Shown in pieces: positions 1 through 10,810 of a DNA stretch of 64,000 bases. Each line of letters begins with the position of its first letter. Within the stretch, counting starts at the first letter, position 1. The notes beneath the pieces are model-generated. The model was not told where the DNA came from. It did no database searches and saw nothing but the letters and a program-made list of their open reading frames with translations. The DNA is taken from contig OX442416.1 of the NCBI GenBank assembly GCA_949361645.1, positions 17,922,993 to 17,986,992 on the forward strand. The letters are read 5' to 3'. The stretch comes from Spongilla lacustris. Its lineage: Eukaryota > Porifera > Demospongiae > Spongillida > Spongillidae. Both the position numbers and the translations under genes were made by a program.

Positions 1-362
1 TTAGGCTATACTGCAGTTTCACCCTTTGTGCAGTTCTTTCGAACCACTCGGGATCATCAGTAGCCAGGAAAAATTTCTTTTTATTCTGCAATGGTATCCT
101 ACACACAGAGAGGCGCTCTCACCTTTGTCTTCTCTTTTTAGTAGGTTCACTTTTTCACGCGTGGACAACTTTGTATTCCTTTTTAATGTCTCACGCTTTA
201 TATTTCGCCAGGGGAGGGAGGGGCTATTTCCTGTATGGAGGGAGCTGCTGGGGACGAGTTTGACCGTTAGGTCATTTCGTCGGAAGGTGCGTTTTAAAAT
301 TGAATTTTTCAATTCAATTTTGAGGTAACCGGTCCGGGTACGAGAGTTCGTGGTTAGACATC
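1..362 (-). other. 3' flank of the Penelope-like element
   Basis: This stretch lies just downstream (minus-strand sense) of the endonuclease stop codon and holds no convincing gene; ORFs on both strands are open only by chance. An AT-rich near-palindrome sits at about 296-322. It is probably the 3' untranslated tail of the retroelement, but no terminus or target duplication is visible because the window starts here. Confidence 0.4.
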
Positions 363-1445
363 TCAAAGTACCCTTTGGCGCGTGTCTTCAAGCACGTAGT
401 TGAGACCGACGGGTTGCATCGTGCCTAGACGCTTTATCCACATCGTCTCCAACTTTTTGAGTTGGGTCTCGGCCTCTGATGGCGTGAGATCGTCGCCCAC
501 TTTCGCGAGCGGTTGGAATCTCATGTCATGGGGGGTGTGGCCTTCCCCGTTGTAGTGGAGTTGAAGTTTGGAACTGCCTCCACGTCGGACCTCTTGTAAG
601 TGCTTGGTGGCCCTGTCGGCCAACGTGTTTACCGTTTGACCGACGTACTGTCTGCCACATCGTGCACATTGGAGCAGATATATCAACCGTTGGGTTTGGC
701 ATGACATGTTACCATACACGAGGTGTTTCCTCTTGCTTAGCTTGCTCATGGCCGTGTTAACGGTCAGCAAGTAAGGGCACAGTTTACAGGAACGGTTCCC
801 ACATTTGTTGATCCTGGCCGTTTCGGCCATGAGTGGCAGGGGAATTTTAGTTTGTATCTGCTGTGGTGCATTTAGGGACTTGGAGCAACAAGGCTTTTGG
901 GCCAAGTGCAACGGCATGGTGGGGGTGGCATCTATTGGGGGTTCTGTACCCAAATTAATAATATGCCCCAAGCACAGGCCCTCTGGGTTAGCATTTTTAG
1001 CACTTCCCTGCCCCAAGCACAGGCCCTCTGGGTTAGCTTTAGCACTTCCCTGCCCCAAGCACAGGCCCTCTGGGTTAGCATTTTTAGCACTTCCCTGCCC
1101 CAAGCACAGGCCTTCTGGGTTAGCATTTTTAGCACTTCCCTGCCCCAAGCACAGGCCCTCTTGGTTAGCTTTAGCACTTCCCTGCCCCAAGCACAGGCCC
1201 TCTGGGTTAGCTTTAGCACTTCCCTGCCCCAAGCACAGGCCCTCTGGGTTAGCATTTTTAGCCCTTCCCTGCCCCAAGCACAGGCCCTCTGGGTTAGCTT
1301 TAGTACTTCCCTGCCCCAAGCACAGGCCCTCTGGGTTAGCTTTAGCACTTCCCTGCCCCAAGCACAGGCCCTCTGGGTTAGCTTTAGCACTTCTCTGCCC
1401 CAAGCACAGGCCCATTTTTAGCAGTTTCCTGTCCCAAAACTCCAC
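363..1445 (-). pseudogene. Penelope-type GIY-YIG endonuclease with repeat-rich linker
   Basis: The 360-codon ORF has two parts. Its N-terminal half is about ten copies of a 14-15 residue unit (NPEGLCLGQGSAK-type) encoded by the minisatellite at 966-1,411. The C-terminal half carries a cysteine cluster (CGNRSCKLCPYL), as seen ahead of the nuclease in many Penelope elements, and then the GIY-YIG-type core YLLQCARCGRQYVGQT followed by a conserved downstream region with an ELEK-like helix (QLKKLETMWIKRLG). In the family this domain nicks target DNA to prime reverse transcription. The ORF overlaps the RT ORF at 1,384-1,445 in another frame. The last residues of the RT ORF look like one more degenerate repeat unit, so a small deletion in the array probably separated one ancestral polyprotein into two frames. 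Confidence 0.85.
966..1411. repeat. Coding minisatellite, 42/45-bp units
   Basis: About ten tandem copies of a unit reading ccccaagcacaggccctctg on the plus strand. Successive starts lie at 966, 1,011 and 1,053, giving spacings of 45 and 42 bp. Both lengths are multiples of three, so length changes keep the frame, and the array is translated in the minus-strand linker of the Penelope element. The same periodicity explains the long shadow ORFs on both strands here. Confidence 0.9.
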
Positions 1446-3413
1446 CCTCTGGATTTTTAGTGGGATTTCTATTTTTACCTATAGACCCTAGACTTTGTCT
1501 AGTTAGGCTTAGGTTAGCGGGTACAGGCCATTTCATTTTCTTTACCATCTCCCTCCCTGTTTTTGTTGTTGTTGTTGTCTCTAGGCTTAGGTTAGAATTA
1601 GGACTTAGTTGTATGGCAGGCTGGTTTACCTTAGCTAAGGGGTTCATTTGTGAGGCCAAGTGAACAGTGTCCCATCTAGTTTTTGTTTTGTTTTTGCCCG
1701 TGTTTTGGCCACTTTGGATCTCAGCAGCAGTAGCAAAAATGGGAATCGGTTTGGATTTCACCACTCTGTTTGCTATTGTGGGGTTCCTTTTTAGTGCCAG
1801 GATGGGTGGTTTAGGAAACAAATTTCCCAACACCGCATCCCCGTGCAGCATTGGCCAGAGGTCTTTTACAACCTTTCTGACCTGGGGTGTGACATCATTA
1901 AAGGTGGTGACGAATGTGAGAGGGGGTTCCCCACCCTCACACTCCCCCACACTAGATGCACTCGCTCCACCATTTATTTTAGTGACACTGCCACCGCTGA
2001 GACTAACAACACTGTTAGGTGTATAAGTCATTGTTTTTTTGGCTGCGTCGTCACCTTTTTGTTTAAACCTTTTGGGGTTTGGGGCAAGAGCGGTTTCCCG
2101 CATGCCAAAGGTGATGGGTTCCAACAGTTTGTTGGTGGTGGTGGGCTTATACCCTCTACTTTTGAGAACTTTTTTGTGATTTGCTATGCACTGACGGAAG
2201 TTTGCCTCGTCAGAGTTGGTTCTCAGGTATCTGAGGGCTTCCCCAATAACAATCCCTTTACCGGTTCCTTTCGGATGGTAAGAGGTTGCATGCACGTATA
2301 GTTGTTTGTTGGTGGGCTTTATATAGGTCTTGACATCAAGCACCCCAGTTTCCTTAAATCGCTCACCTTTGTATGCCGTGACGTCCAGGAAGGTGGCTTG
2401 GTCAGAGTTGCACTCTGCCATAAACTTGATGGTGGGGTGGATCTTGTTGATGTCAGCCAGGTAACTGTCAAACTGCTCTCTTTCCCCTCTGTAGACGAGG
2501 AAAATGTCGTCAATGTACCTCCGCCAGAAGAGCACGAGGCCCTCTCCGGCCATGGTCTGCAGAGTTTCCTCCACGTGACCCATGAAGATGGAGGCATATG
2601 ACGGGGCACAGCGAGTACCCATGGCGCACCCCATGAGCTGGAGGTAATGGCGTCCCTCGAACTCTATGACGTTGTTGGAGAGGACGACGTTAATCATCTC
2701 TCCTATCACTTGGGGTGGCGGCTGGTCCGGGTCCAGGTCGTAAGACTTCTGGAGTGCAGAGACTGAGCAATTTATTCCTTCCCCGTGTGGTATGTTTGTG
2801 TACAGGGAGGTGACGTCTATGGAGATGAGCAGACAATCTTTTGGGAATGTCATGGTCTCCAGGACGTTGATAAAATGCGTAGAGTCTCTGACGTAGGAGG
2901 GCAGCTCTCATGAGGGGTTGAAGCCACACGTCCACAAATTGAGACAGATTTTCAGTGGGACAGTTGATTCCACTGACTAATCGGTCTTATCCCCATGGGT
3001 GTTTTGTGGGTCTTTTTCAGGAAGTAGATCCTTGCCATCCTCAGGTTTTTGTTGGGGAGGCAGAATTTCGCCATCTCCTCGTTGATGAGGCCCTGCTTGA
3101 AGAGCTTCTGCACGAACCCGGTCACGAGATGCTCCACCTCTAAGGTAGTGTCGTACGGCAGTTCTCTGTAGACTGCCGCATCAGAGAGGTGGACGAATCC
3201 TTCCGCGGCGTAATCGGTGTGATTTCTCACCACGATGACGTTCGCCTTGTCCGCCTTGTTGATAACAATTGTGTTATCTGCGGCCAGCTCCTCCAGAGCT
3301 CTGCGTTCGCCAAAGGTGAGGTTACTCCCCCTTGGGCGACGCCCACCGGCATTATCAACTTCAAAGTCTAGGGAGGACAGTTGGTCCTCCGCTTGGACGA
3401 TGAAGGATTCCAA
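1384..3413 (-). pseudogene. Penelope-type reverse transcriptase, frame-shifted
   Basis: Core reverse transcriptase in three overlapping minus-strand frames. The first (2,952-3,413) has the VINKADK motif and RMARIYFLKKTHK; a single-base shift near 2,978 follows. The second (2,690-2,935) holds the VWLQPLMR block and ends in a shift at about 2,910, where one GA-type dinucleotide seems missing. The third (1,384-2,853) has SLYTNIPHGEGI, MGTRCAPSYAS, the catalytic RYIDDIFLVY and a thumb region with TSYHPKGTGKG. These are standard RT fingers, palm and thumb motifs of Penelope elements. No single frame encodes the whole enzyme, so this copy is dead unless the breaks are assembly errors. Confidence 0.9.
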
Positions 3414-4221
3414 CGTTTTGTTTCCCGTTGGACCCGGCGTGTAGGCACCTTTGCGCCTGAATCTGGAATCCCTCTTGGGTACTCCCCTGCATGAGCCTCA
3501 ACTTTCTGACGAATTGTTTAAATTCGGAAAGCAAACGATCTTTTAGGATACGTTTGGGCTTGGGGACGAAAGACAGACCTCTACCCAATAACTTTAGTTG
3601 TTGGGTTGTCAGAACACGGCTGGATAAATTTATAATATTAAATTCACAACCTGTGGTGCAGGGTTTTAACAGTGCCGCTTCTGCAGACGAGTGCACCGTT
3701 TGGTGCCTCCTGAGGTGAGCGCGCTTTTGGGCGCGCCCACGCATCGCAGCAAATGTGAGAGGGGACCTTTTGAGGTCCCTCTCTCTCCTGCGGTCTAGAG
3801 GTCCCTTCCTCCTCCTCGTTATTGTAATCATCTCCTGCTGCTGCTGCTGCCGCCGCCGCTCGGTCCAACCGGCGAGTGGTCCCTCCTTTGCTGCTGGTGG
3901 TCCCTCGTCCTTTTCTGCCATCCTAGCCCGGGTCGCCTTTCCCCTCTCTTCTTCTCTTTCGAGGTACGGGGTGGCGGTGGTGGTGGGGGCGTGTAAGGGT
4001 GAGGGCGTGCCCTCTCCTGGTGATGATGGTGGTGGGCCGGGGATGAGGACCTTGGGCATCTGGCATTCCCTTCTCTCTGTCCTTGTCCTCCTCCTCCTCC
4101 TCGTCCTCCTTCCTCTTCCTCGACCTCCCCTTCCTTCCCTCCCTCTCGCTCGTCTGGTAGGATTTTTCAGATCCTCCAACTCCTTGAATACCCTCTCCAT
4201 CCCCAATTGCAGCTTCTGCAC
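3361..4221 (-). pseudogene. Penelope RT N-terminal region
   Basis: This ORF starts with an arginine-rich, low-complexity segment (RGRGRRTRRRRRTRTERR), probably nucleic-acid binding or disordered. It continues into the conserved Penelope N-terminal block INLSSRVLTTQQLKLLGRGL and FVPKPKRILK. At about 3,490 the frame is lost: downstream residues match the family only in the adjacent frame that leads into the RT ORF ending at 2,952. The overlap with the ORF at 3,923-4,816 in another frame suggests further frame decay in the basic region. Confidence 0.75.
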
Positions 4222-5104
4222 AACCTTTTGGGGGAGGAGGTACTCTCCTCTGCTGCTTCTTCTTCCGTATGATGGGGGAGAAGGAGAGGGGCAACCCGGT
4301 TTTTTGGACCCGGAGAAGTAAGAGGGGGGTGGTCAAAATTTCCATCGGTTCGGTGGGGGCGTCGTCCTTTGCAGTAGCAGTGGTGGTGGGAGGGGCCACT
4401 ACTTTCGTAGCTGCTCCTCCGGCAACAACAGGGTGGGCGGTGGTTTTCCTCCATTCTTTCGAACTGGGATGAGCCGGCTGTTTCCCCTTTCTTGTATTTG
4501 TTGTTGTTGCTGCTGCTGCTGCAACTGCCGCATACGACGAGGGTGGTTGAACGCCATGCTTTTGGGCATGTTCGTCAACCATCCTACCACTGTCTTTTTG
4601 CCCACTTTTTTGTCCTCTGCTGTCTACCGCCTTTGTACCCGACACACCAGCTCCTTTCGGGGCTGAAGTGCCGGTAGTTGTGGCGGGGGGCGTAGGCCTG
4701 ACCAGGCCTTCCTTAAATTTCGCTTTAAGGACTTCGGCAGTGGCACGCCTCTGGTCCGTCTGCATCTGGTGTATCTTTGGCTCCATATCCCGGTCGGCTT
4801 TCTCCAGCCCGGCCAAGATTCCCTTTCGGGTCTCGTTGTCAAGGTCCTTTCAGACATTGATGGCACGGACTCGGGAGTTTCTGGCTTTTAGGCCAGCTCC
4901 CTGGTGCGACACGGCCTCCTCGCTCCAATACCTAGATAGGAGCTGCACCTTTTCAAGTGCAGCTCTTCTCTCGACCTCCAACCACCCGTTCACGAGCCAT
5001 GAGGGAGGGTTTTTCTTCACCGTGATTGCTTGCGGGTGTGCCATTCCCGAAGGAACGACGTTGGTGGCCAGGTATTTCTTCATCAAGTTCCCTGCAAGAC
5101 CCAA
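3923..5104 (-). pseudogene. Penelope ORF1-like region, central part
   Basis: Two minus-strand ORFs (3,923-4,816 and 4,850-5,104) in different frames. The upstream one contains WLEVERRAALEKVQLLSRYW, which resembles AWRAIELKAALKNVCLLEGHW in the second copy at 15.3-15.6 kb. The downstream one has a Lys/Ala-rich motif SYAAVAAAAATTT, resembling LTYAQVASAKGKERAG at about 15.1 kb. Recurrence of both motifs in the same order shows that this is a real coding region of the element. Its biochemical function is not recognised; an RNA-binding ORF1-type role is only a guess. Confidence 0.6.
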
Positions 5105-5269
5105 GGGTCTCCTTTTCGTAGCCGTCGAGGAGCTCCGTTAGGAACTGTCTACCTCTGGCTTCCACCGGCAGGCTCCGCTCTTCCAACCGAGCAAGTCATT
5201 GCACAGATCCGGAGTGTCGCATGTGGAAAGAAAAGGATTTTTTTGAGAGAGAAGGGGGTACACAACGCG

Positions 5270-5797
5270 TCAACTCAAGGCAGAAAATGAGAGAGGCAGA
5301 ACCTCATCCTCAAGACATACCACGCGGGTTATATAATCATTCAAGGGGTTCACAGCGTCATCCACAGGCCAACACACAGAAGGAATCATCAATTTAATTT
5401 TAAACTTGGACATACCAGTGGAGTTTTGACAGTCCATGGCTTGGGGGTCTACTGGCAGCAACTCCTCATCATGAGGGGGGGGGGGGGGTGGTTCCCCTCC
5501 TCCGAGGATCTGATCATCCCCATCCAGGATGGCGCCACGATCCTGGTTAAATCGTAGACGGTAGAGCAGCTCATCGTCTCCCACGACACCCAGGATGTCA
5601 TCATCCTCATTAAAGTCCCACGGGTATAGGGCAGAGGGATCCCGAGCTGCCAAAGGTGGGGCTAATGGGTTGCCATACGTACTGGCAGACTGGCTGTTCC
5701 TAGCATCAGTCGCATTACCCAACGCGGGTTGCACCAACCCTGTAGAAGCTCCCTTGTTCGGCTGGGAGTCTAAGATGCATGTATAACATTCAGTCAA
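5270..5797 (-). pseudogene. Penelope ORF1-like region, N-terminal acidic part
   Basis: The 175-codon ORF is acidic (DFNEDDDILGVVGDDELL, GAILDGDDQILGGG) with a short polyproline stretch encoded next to a G-run. A homologous segment occurs at 23,279-23,542 on the minus strand, with DDKGIVDEDDRILEG and NFQNAKGMSEVWISL matching DGDDQILGGG and CQNSTGMSKFKIKL here. I know no named domain. It is most likely the start of the element's first protein. The boundary with the ORF at 4,850-5,104 is not in one frame. Confidence 0.5.
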
Positions 5798-6535
5798 ATG
5801 CCCCCAGAAACGTTGGTAAGGTCAGCATCTGAAGTCTTTATTTGTGAAGGAATCGAATCTTTCAACCCTTCAGTTATATCTGAATTCAGTCGTCCCTATT
5901 ACCGTTTCCTTGTCTCCTCTTTCCCATGTACTGTAACTCTTAATATTATCTTTATTGGGTAAATGTTGACATAGCAGGTTGATAAAATCCTGGGTCCCAT
6001 CCATACGCCTTTCAGAAATATAGAACTACAACATAAAGCTTATATTTCTGAACTCCCACTAAGCCGTGTGCGGAAAAAGAAATGCAGAGGCTAGATGGGC
6101 TTAGGTTAACGAATTGCTTGTGAATGGTATACTTACCTCTGATTGCAATTAGAAGAAATCAGAATAGATTAAAAGAAATGCCCACACATCAGGACCGTCA
6201 CTTAAAAACATAAAAAAGATAACTTGATACAGTGTCATCAATGATATAACAAAGGGAACATTGAAAAAAAAAATTTCATGCTTGGTTTGTGGATGCCAAC
6301 AGAATGGGTAGTGAGTTAGGCATAGTCCTTGCAGTTCCGCATCTAACTGGAAGACAAAGACACAGGGCTAATACAGGTCCAGAAAATCCAGATCCTGAAG
6401 TGTATTGCAAAATTAATCTAGCAATTCTAATTCCTGGATCACATGGAACAAGAACTTTAACACTAGGTTTCATCCTGACAGTATGGTTGGTAGTGACTTA
6501 TTATACTAACATTAATCATTAAACAGTGATATACA
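5798..6535. other. Intergenic, no gene recognised
   Basis: AT-rich sequence without a supported gene. A short word near 5,967-5,989 (agcaggttgataaaatcc) recurs at about 13,093 and marks a dispersed repeat. Confidence 0.5.
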
Positions 6536-6745
6536 TGTACAGGAGGAGGAGCGTGTCCTCCATTCACTGTGGGTTGGTGAACGAACATAGCATGTACACG
6601 TACAAAAGGTCAAGGATAATGTAACTGCTAATGAACAGTTTCTTGCTGCCATGAAGGCACCCATTGCGTCCATAAGATGACCTAATGCGTCGTTTGGAAT
6701 TGGCGTGCTCATGGAGGAAAGAGGCCTATTGTGATGGAGGCACAC
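6536..6745. repeat. Dispersed repeat A, copy 1
   Basis: Contains gtgtcctccattcactgtgg, gaacatagcatgtacac and ggtcaaggataatgtaactg, all recurring at about 10,325-10,400 and 11,565-11,625. The second half (gcgtccataagatgac) recurs near 11,491. No coding content is seen. It is probably a non-autonomous transposon or a segmental relic shared by the 6.5-12 kb region. Confidence 0.7.
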
Positions 6746-7735
6746 ATAAGTCATAGTGTAAATTTTTCATAAATGATATTTCTTTCATTACTATGAAGAC
6801 ATGAATCATTGACAAATGCTGGCTTAAATCAAAGTAGAAAGGTCTTTCTCAGCATTTTAAATCTTATTTACAAAGTACAGTGAGTTCCTAGCGTTTTGCT
6901 GGCTTTGCACTGATGCATTTGCATAGTGATGTCACAATTGAAATTGATGGGAGTACTCATATGAAGCACGTGTTGACTATACAAGTGAACCAATTATTGG
7001 GGGTTTAATCCTTAAACCATATCCATATTCATGGTTTGACGATCAAACCAGATTATGAATGATATAATAACACTTTAAATACATAATATGAGGAACACAA
7101 TGCAAGATACTAAATACTAAGCTACATGTACACTGAACTAATATCTACTACACCTATGAATGATATATACGGAAGAAAAGAACTTCCCTTCCTGCACAAG
7201 GATTCGAACTACCTATCTCTAGCTTGCAGATGCCAGTACACCATTTGTTCGACTCCTAACATATATATAATACAAGTCTAATAGAAGCCTATTGTCGAAT
7301 AAACATTGATTTTACTGCGACACAGAATTGAAACTGAAGTTTAAGTAGCAGTTTAAATGGCTATATTTATTCCTAAATCTATTAAAGCTCGATTCAGTTG
7401 CATTTGTTCACATCTGTCGAATGGAGGGGTGAATTAGGGATGTAGACATTGCAGCTATCTCTGCACAGTAAGTACATTTCGTGCGTAAAATTTTGTACAT
7501 TAAGTGATGACTTCAAAGAAAAATGGTTATCATATTTCAAAGAAGAATGGTTATCATATATCTTATGAACACAGTTGAAGTTATTTAACACTGCTCTTAC
7601 CACAAGAACACACTAGTTGTTTGTGGATAAAGTGCAGTCATCCCTTGGATGGTAGTTTCCCATAATAATTATAGCTCAACACCCAGGTTAACCTATGTCA
7701 TATCCATCCTTGACTTGGCTTAGGTGTACCTAGGT
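6746..7735. other. Intergenic, no gene recognised
   Basis: AT-rich spacer. A tandem duplication of about 25-30 bp (tcaaagaagaatggttatcatat) lies at 7,512-7,562. No ORF here has recognisable domains. Confidence 0.4.
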
Positions 7736-7739
7736 TTTG

Positions 7740-8250
7740 TTTTCAATGGTTTTAATGAAGTGGATGGTATCACTGATGTATGCGGATACGAGAACAACTG
7801 CTAGTTTAAGCCAGTAGAGCAATGTTTGAGGTAGTACTGTTGACACAGGAGCGTATTGGTCTGTAGGCATGTGGATTCTTGTGTAGTTTGATAAGGAAGT
7901 ACATGAGGTTAGTTCTGAGTTCTTCTGGGGGAAGGCAATATCCTCTGAGGTTGGCTTCTGTACTGCCTGTTTTGACTATGTGGGCTGTATTGAGAGAGCG
8001 AGTCTGGGTGTGTTGTTTCATACCTTTGAATTTCTGTTCTTTGATGTTCTGTTGGTGGTTCTTCTAACTTTCCTCTTCAGGCCTCATCCTGTTCTTTTTT
8101 CACCTTATGGGCTTCCTTGGCTGCTGACTTCAGCAGCTGAACGTAGGTCCCCTTGATAGCCTTTTTCTGCCTGTCATTCAAGTCTGCATCTAATATCTTC
8201 TGAATGGATATCTCTTGGGTCTCTGCAATGGCTTTTGTGCTCTTCTTAAT
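7740..8250 (-). pseudogene. Reverse transcriptase fragment, Penelope-like (second lineage)
   Basis: Minus-strand fragments include LMYFLIKLHKNPHAYRPIRS, the first RT motif of Penelope-type enzymes (compare RIYFLKKTHKTPMGIRPI at about 3.0 kb), and after a frame change AYISDTIHFIKTI, matching the family block that precedes SLYTNIP. Upstream, LNDRQKKAIKGTYVQLLKSA probably belongs to the same ORF. Many stops and frame changes make it a relic. It is too diverged from the 0.4-5.8 kb copy to be a simple duplicate. Confidence 0.6.
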
Positions 8251-8680
8251 GGTCTTTTTGTGGTGTCATCTGGCCACTCCCAAGTGTGTTGATTCTGGTC
8301 TGCTCTCTCCATTCTCGTATAGTCTCTTTGTCTACGTTCCAGAGCATCTCCTTTTCCATGCCTCCACGGAGTCTACCTGTGGCCTCCGCTTGGTTAAGGA
8401 AGTCTATGTGGTGGCTAGCATGAGCTATGTCTATCAGGTTTTGTTTTATAGTCTTGGCCGCATCTTGTATGTCATCATGGCAGGTTTGCATGGCGGATGG
8501 GGTCCCGCGCAATGTTTCCCATCGGGGAGAACCAGACTGAATGGGAGAAAAATTACTTTGTTGGAACTGGTCCAGAATCTGCACCATCCTCCTTTCAGTT
8601 TCCAAGGATATGCCACTTGTGTCTAGTTCTTTCTCTTTGTCTGTCAATTGCTGGGAGGGTGAGGAAAGAGTGACCAGCAA
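8246..8680 (-). pseudogene. Unrecognised retroelement-type ORF fragment
   Basis: A 144-codon minus-strand ORF with polar, helical composition and no domain I recognise. It lies directly upstream (minus sense) of the RT fragment, so it is likely part of the same dead element. A piece of it (plus strand 8,490-8,556) is repeated at 55,874-55,935, which shows that this sequence is mobile or was once multicopy. Confidence 0.35.
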
Positions 8681-9141
8681 ACTTGGGTTTCTAGGTATGG
8701 GTTAACCCTGTTTTGTGGAATAGTTTGTGTAGCTTTATCTGTTTCATATTTTGTGGTGATAGAGTACTGAATTATCCTTGGAGCTCCACACACGTAGACC
8801 ATTTCAATGTCAGCATGAGAAGTAGTTTAGTATCATTGCACTGTAGTTACATTGTGAATCTTCTTCACATGCTTCGCAAACCTTTTGCCAAGTGCATAGT
8901 TGTCGCACACCAGACACAGAAAAAGATTATATTTGGGAAGGTAAATTGAATTTCCTAAGCGATCTTCCTCGCATGCTTTGCAAACGTTTTGCCAAGTGCA
9001 TAGTTGTTGCATGCCAGACACAGAAGAAGTTTATATTCGGGATGGTAAATTAAATTGAATTTTCTAAGCACAACATCCAGTTCCGACTTGACCTTCACTT
9101 TTAAGGCAAATTAATTACATTTATAAGATGCCTATATACAT

Positions 9142-9570
9142 TTACATGGAACCAAATGGTTTTGGGTTATTGCGTACATACATATGTTGAAAATTATTGT
9201 ATTCACCTGGTTTTGGGTTTTTATCTGGTTCTCTTCCCAGACACCCCTTTATGCATTCTCTGTTCTCTTCAGTCAACCCTTCTGTGTCCAAGACCATTTG
9301 GATTGTCTCCAACTTGTCCTGTGTTGCTTTAACCACTTCCATCATCCTGTCCTCTGCAGTGATTATGGAGGTGGTGGTCCTTAGCATTGCAAAAAAAAAG
9401 TGTGGTCTAGCTGGGCCTATAGACTCCTCGGTCACATGCTCTTGATATGGTACTGCTTTGGGGATGAAGGCCTCGGGGGTGTCAGCAAAGTTTGAGTCTC
9501 TCTGCACAAAGATATGCAGTCTTCCCATATCCATTGTCCAATCAGTTACGTTCTGAGAGATGGCGTGCAA
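9142..9570 (-). pseudogene. Unrecognised ORF, possibly first ORF of the same relic
   Basis: A 142-codon ORF with a predicted helical stretch (MMEVVKATQDKLETIQMVL). The sequence is not low-complexity, but I cannot name a family. It may be the N-terminal protein of the relic whose RT is at 7.7-8.3 kb, judged only by order and strand. The 8,860-9,040 segment between them holds a roughly 110-bp tandem duplication (gcatagttgt..gccagacacaga). Confidence 0.3.
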
Positions 9571-10309
9571 GGTCTGGAATAGAATCCTCTGCCTCTCTCT
9601 TGAGCAGACAATGCGTCACTCATTGACAACCCAGAAATGGCCTCTTCTCCTTGAACGTCATCGCCTGGGCCGGGGTCAAGCAGCCACGAGAACACATGAA
9701 ATGCTCAGATTACATATAAATACCAGTACATAATAACATCGCACAGTAAAGAATGATTAAAAATTTGATGCAGGGAGATATGGGAATAGCCGAAAATATA
9801 TAAAATCCCAAAAAAAGCTATTGAGATGCAACAGGTTCAAATTGCTAGACAATTGTGTCCCTTGTATTCGGAGCTGGCATAGGTAGGGAAATACTTTTTC
9901 CGTTTCCCCTTACCTATACCAAGTACAATTCTGCTCAGTGGTCTGCCATCCACGTTTAAATGTTCCCGAATATACTCTGCATACCAGGATGGCCCTGTGG
10001 CCTAGTGTGACACCAAAGGCTGCAAATTCATCAGGCTTAGTGAATGAAAAACTAACATGATGAGAGAAATAACTGGGAAATACGAATACATACATGTTGT
10101 ACCAATCGCAGGGCCGCAATTAGTCCCGTAAAATACAACTCCACCTCTCTGGGCACTGTTTGGGTGTCCATTTTAGATTTTGGATAAAATAGGATTAAAT
10201 AAAGGTAACTGTCCTACCTCGTTCACCGTCTAAAGTCGCTGCAGGGATTGTAATGTAATATTTTCTATTGAATGTGAGTGCACACCACACTCACCAGGAG
10301 GAGGAGCAG
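9571..10309. other. Intergenic, no gene recognised
   Basis: No supported coding sequence or repeat, apart from AT-rich spacer. Confidence 0.4.
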
Positions 10310-10505
10310 CACCTCCAGGAGGAGTGTGTCCTCCATTCACTATGGGTTGGAGAACATAGCATGTACACGTACATAAGGTCAAGGACAATGTAACTGCTAC
10401 TGTACTATACTCTCCTACAACATGCTTGTCAGCATTTGATGGATGATGCAAATAGTTTTCTTACTTTATCATAAAGGTACTGTGCCCTTGCTGGAGTCTG
10501 TCCAT
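10310..10505. repeat. Dispersed repeat A, copy 2
   Basis: Shares with 11,565-11,735 a long stretch that includes caaggacaatgtaactgctac, caacatgcttgtcagcattt and ccttgctggagtctgtccat, with only scattered differences. It shares the first part with 6,536-6,625. Confidence 0.8.
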
Positions 10506-10810
10506 TTGGCATAGATTAATGTCATCAATGTTTACTACTTTACCTGTTCAAGTAAGCCTTGGATCGTGGTGCAGTTGACATCGAGAAACATCAAGCGTAA
10601 GTAAAATGATTCTAAACTTTCAATCAACTGATCTAGTTCAGATTTGTCTGAAGGATGACTCTTTCCAGTGCCAGTGTGTCCCTGCTAATCAAAATGCTCA
10701 TGGTGGGGGGATAATATGTCACAGCTCTTGTGATGCTTTGTATTCAAGGTTTCATGAGGAAGTGTAAGCAAAGCAGAAGCCAGAAACTAAAGCAGATTCC
10801 ATAACATGTA

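Larger units (their letters stand above)
363..5797 (-). mobile_element. Penelope-like retroelement, degenerate
   Basis: A minus-strand retroelement in the order ORF1-like region, reverse transcriptase, linker, GIY-YIG endonuclease. That order, with the nuclease C-terminal to the RT, defines Penelope-like elements. The RT carries the family's N-terminal block (NLSSRVLTTQQLKLLGRGL), the INKADK motif, SLYTNIPHGEGI and the catalytic YIDD; the nuclease has YLLQCARCGRQYVGQT. Reading-frame breaks near 1,410, 2,910, 2,978 and 3,490 make it non-functional as assembled. Related but more decayed pieces lie at 7.7-8.3, 14.6-15.6 and 23.3 kb, so the family has been amplified locally. The exact ends are not determined. 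Confidence 0.9.

Noticed and set aside
25..60. Hammerhead-ribozyme-like CTGATGA..GAAA on the minus strand, as found in many Penelope elements
   Set aside because: The bases between CTGATGA and GAAA (tcccgagtggttc) do not form a proper stem II, and no matching stem III/NUH site was found.
805..1491. Long plus-strand ORFs rich in PCPKHRPSGLA or LPQAQALWVSF repeats
   Set aside because: Shadows of the 42/45-bp minisatellite; the real coding strand is minus, with GIY-YIG motifs.
3755..4321. Plus-strand 188-codon ORF rich in Leu, Ser and Cys
   Set aside because: Mirror of the arginine-rich minus-strand Penelope ORF; no domain.
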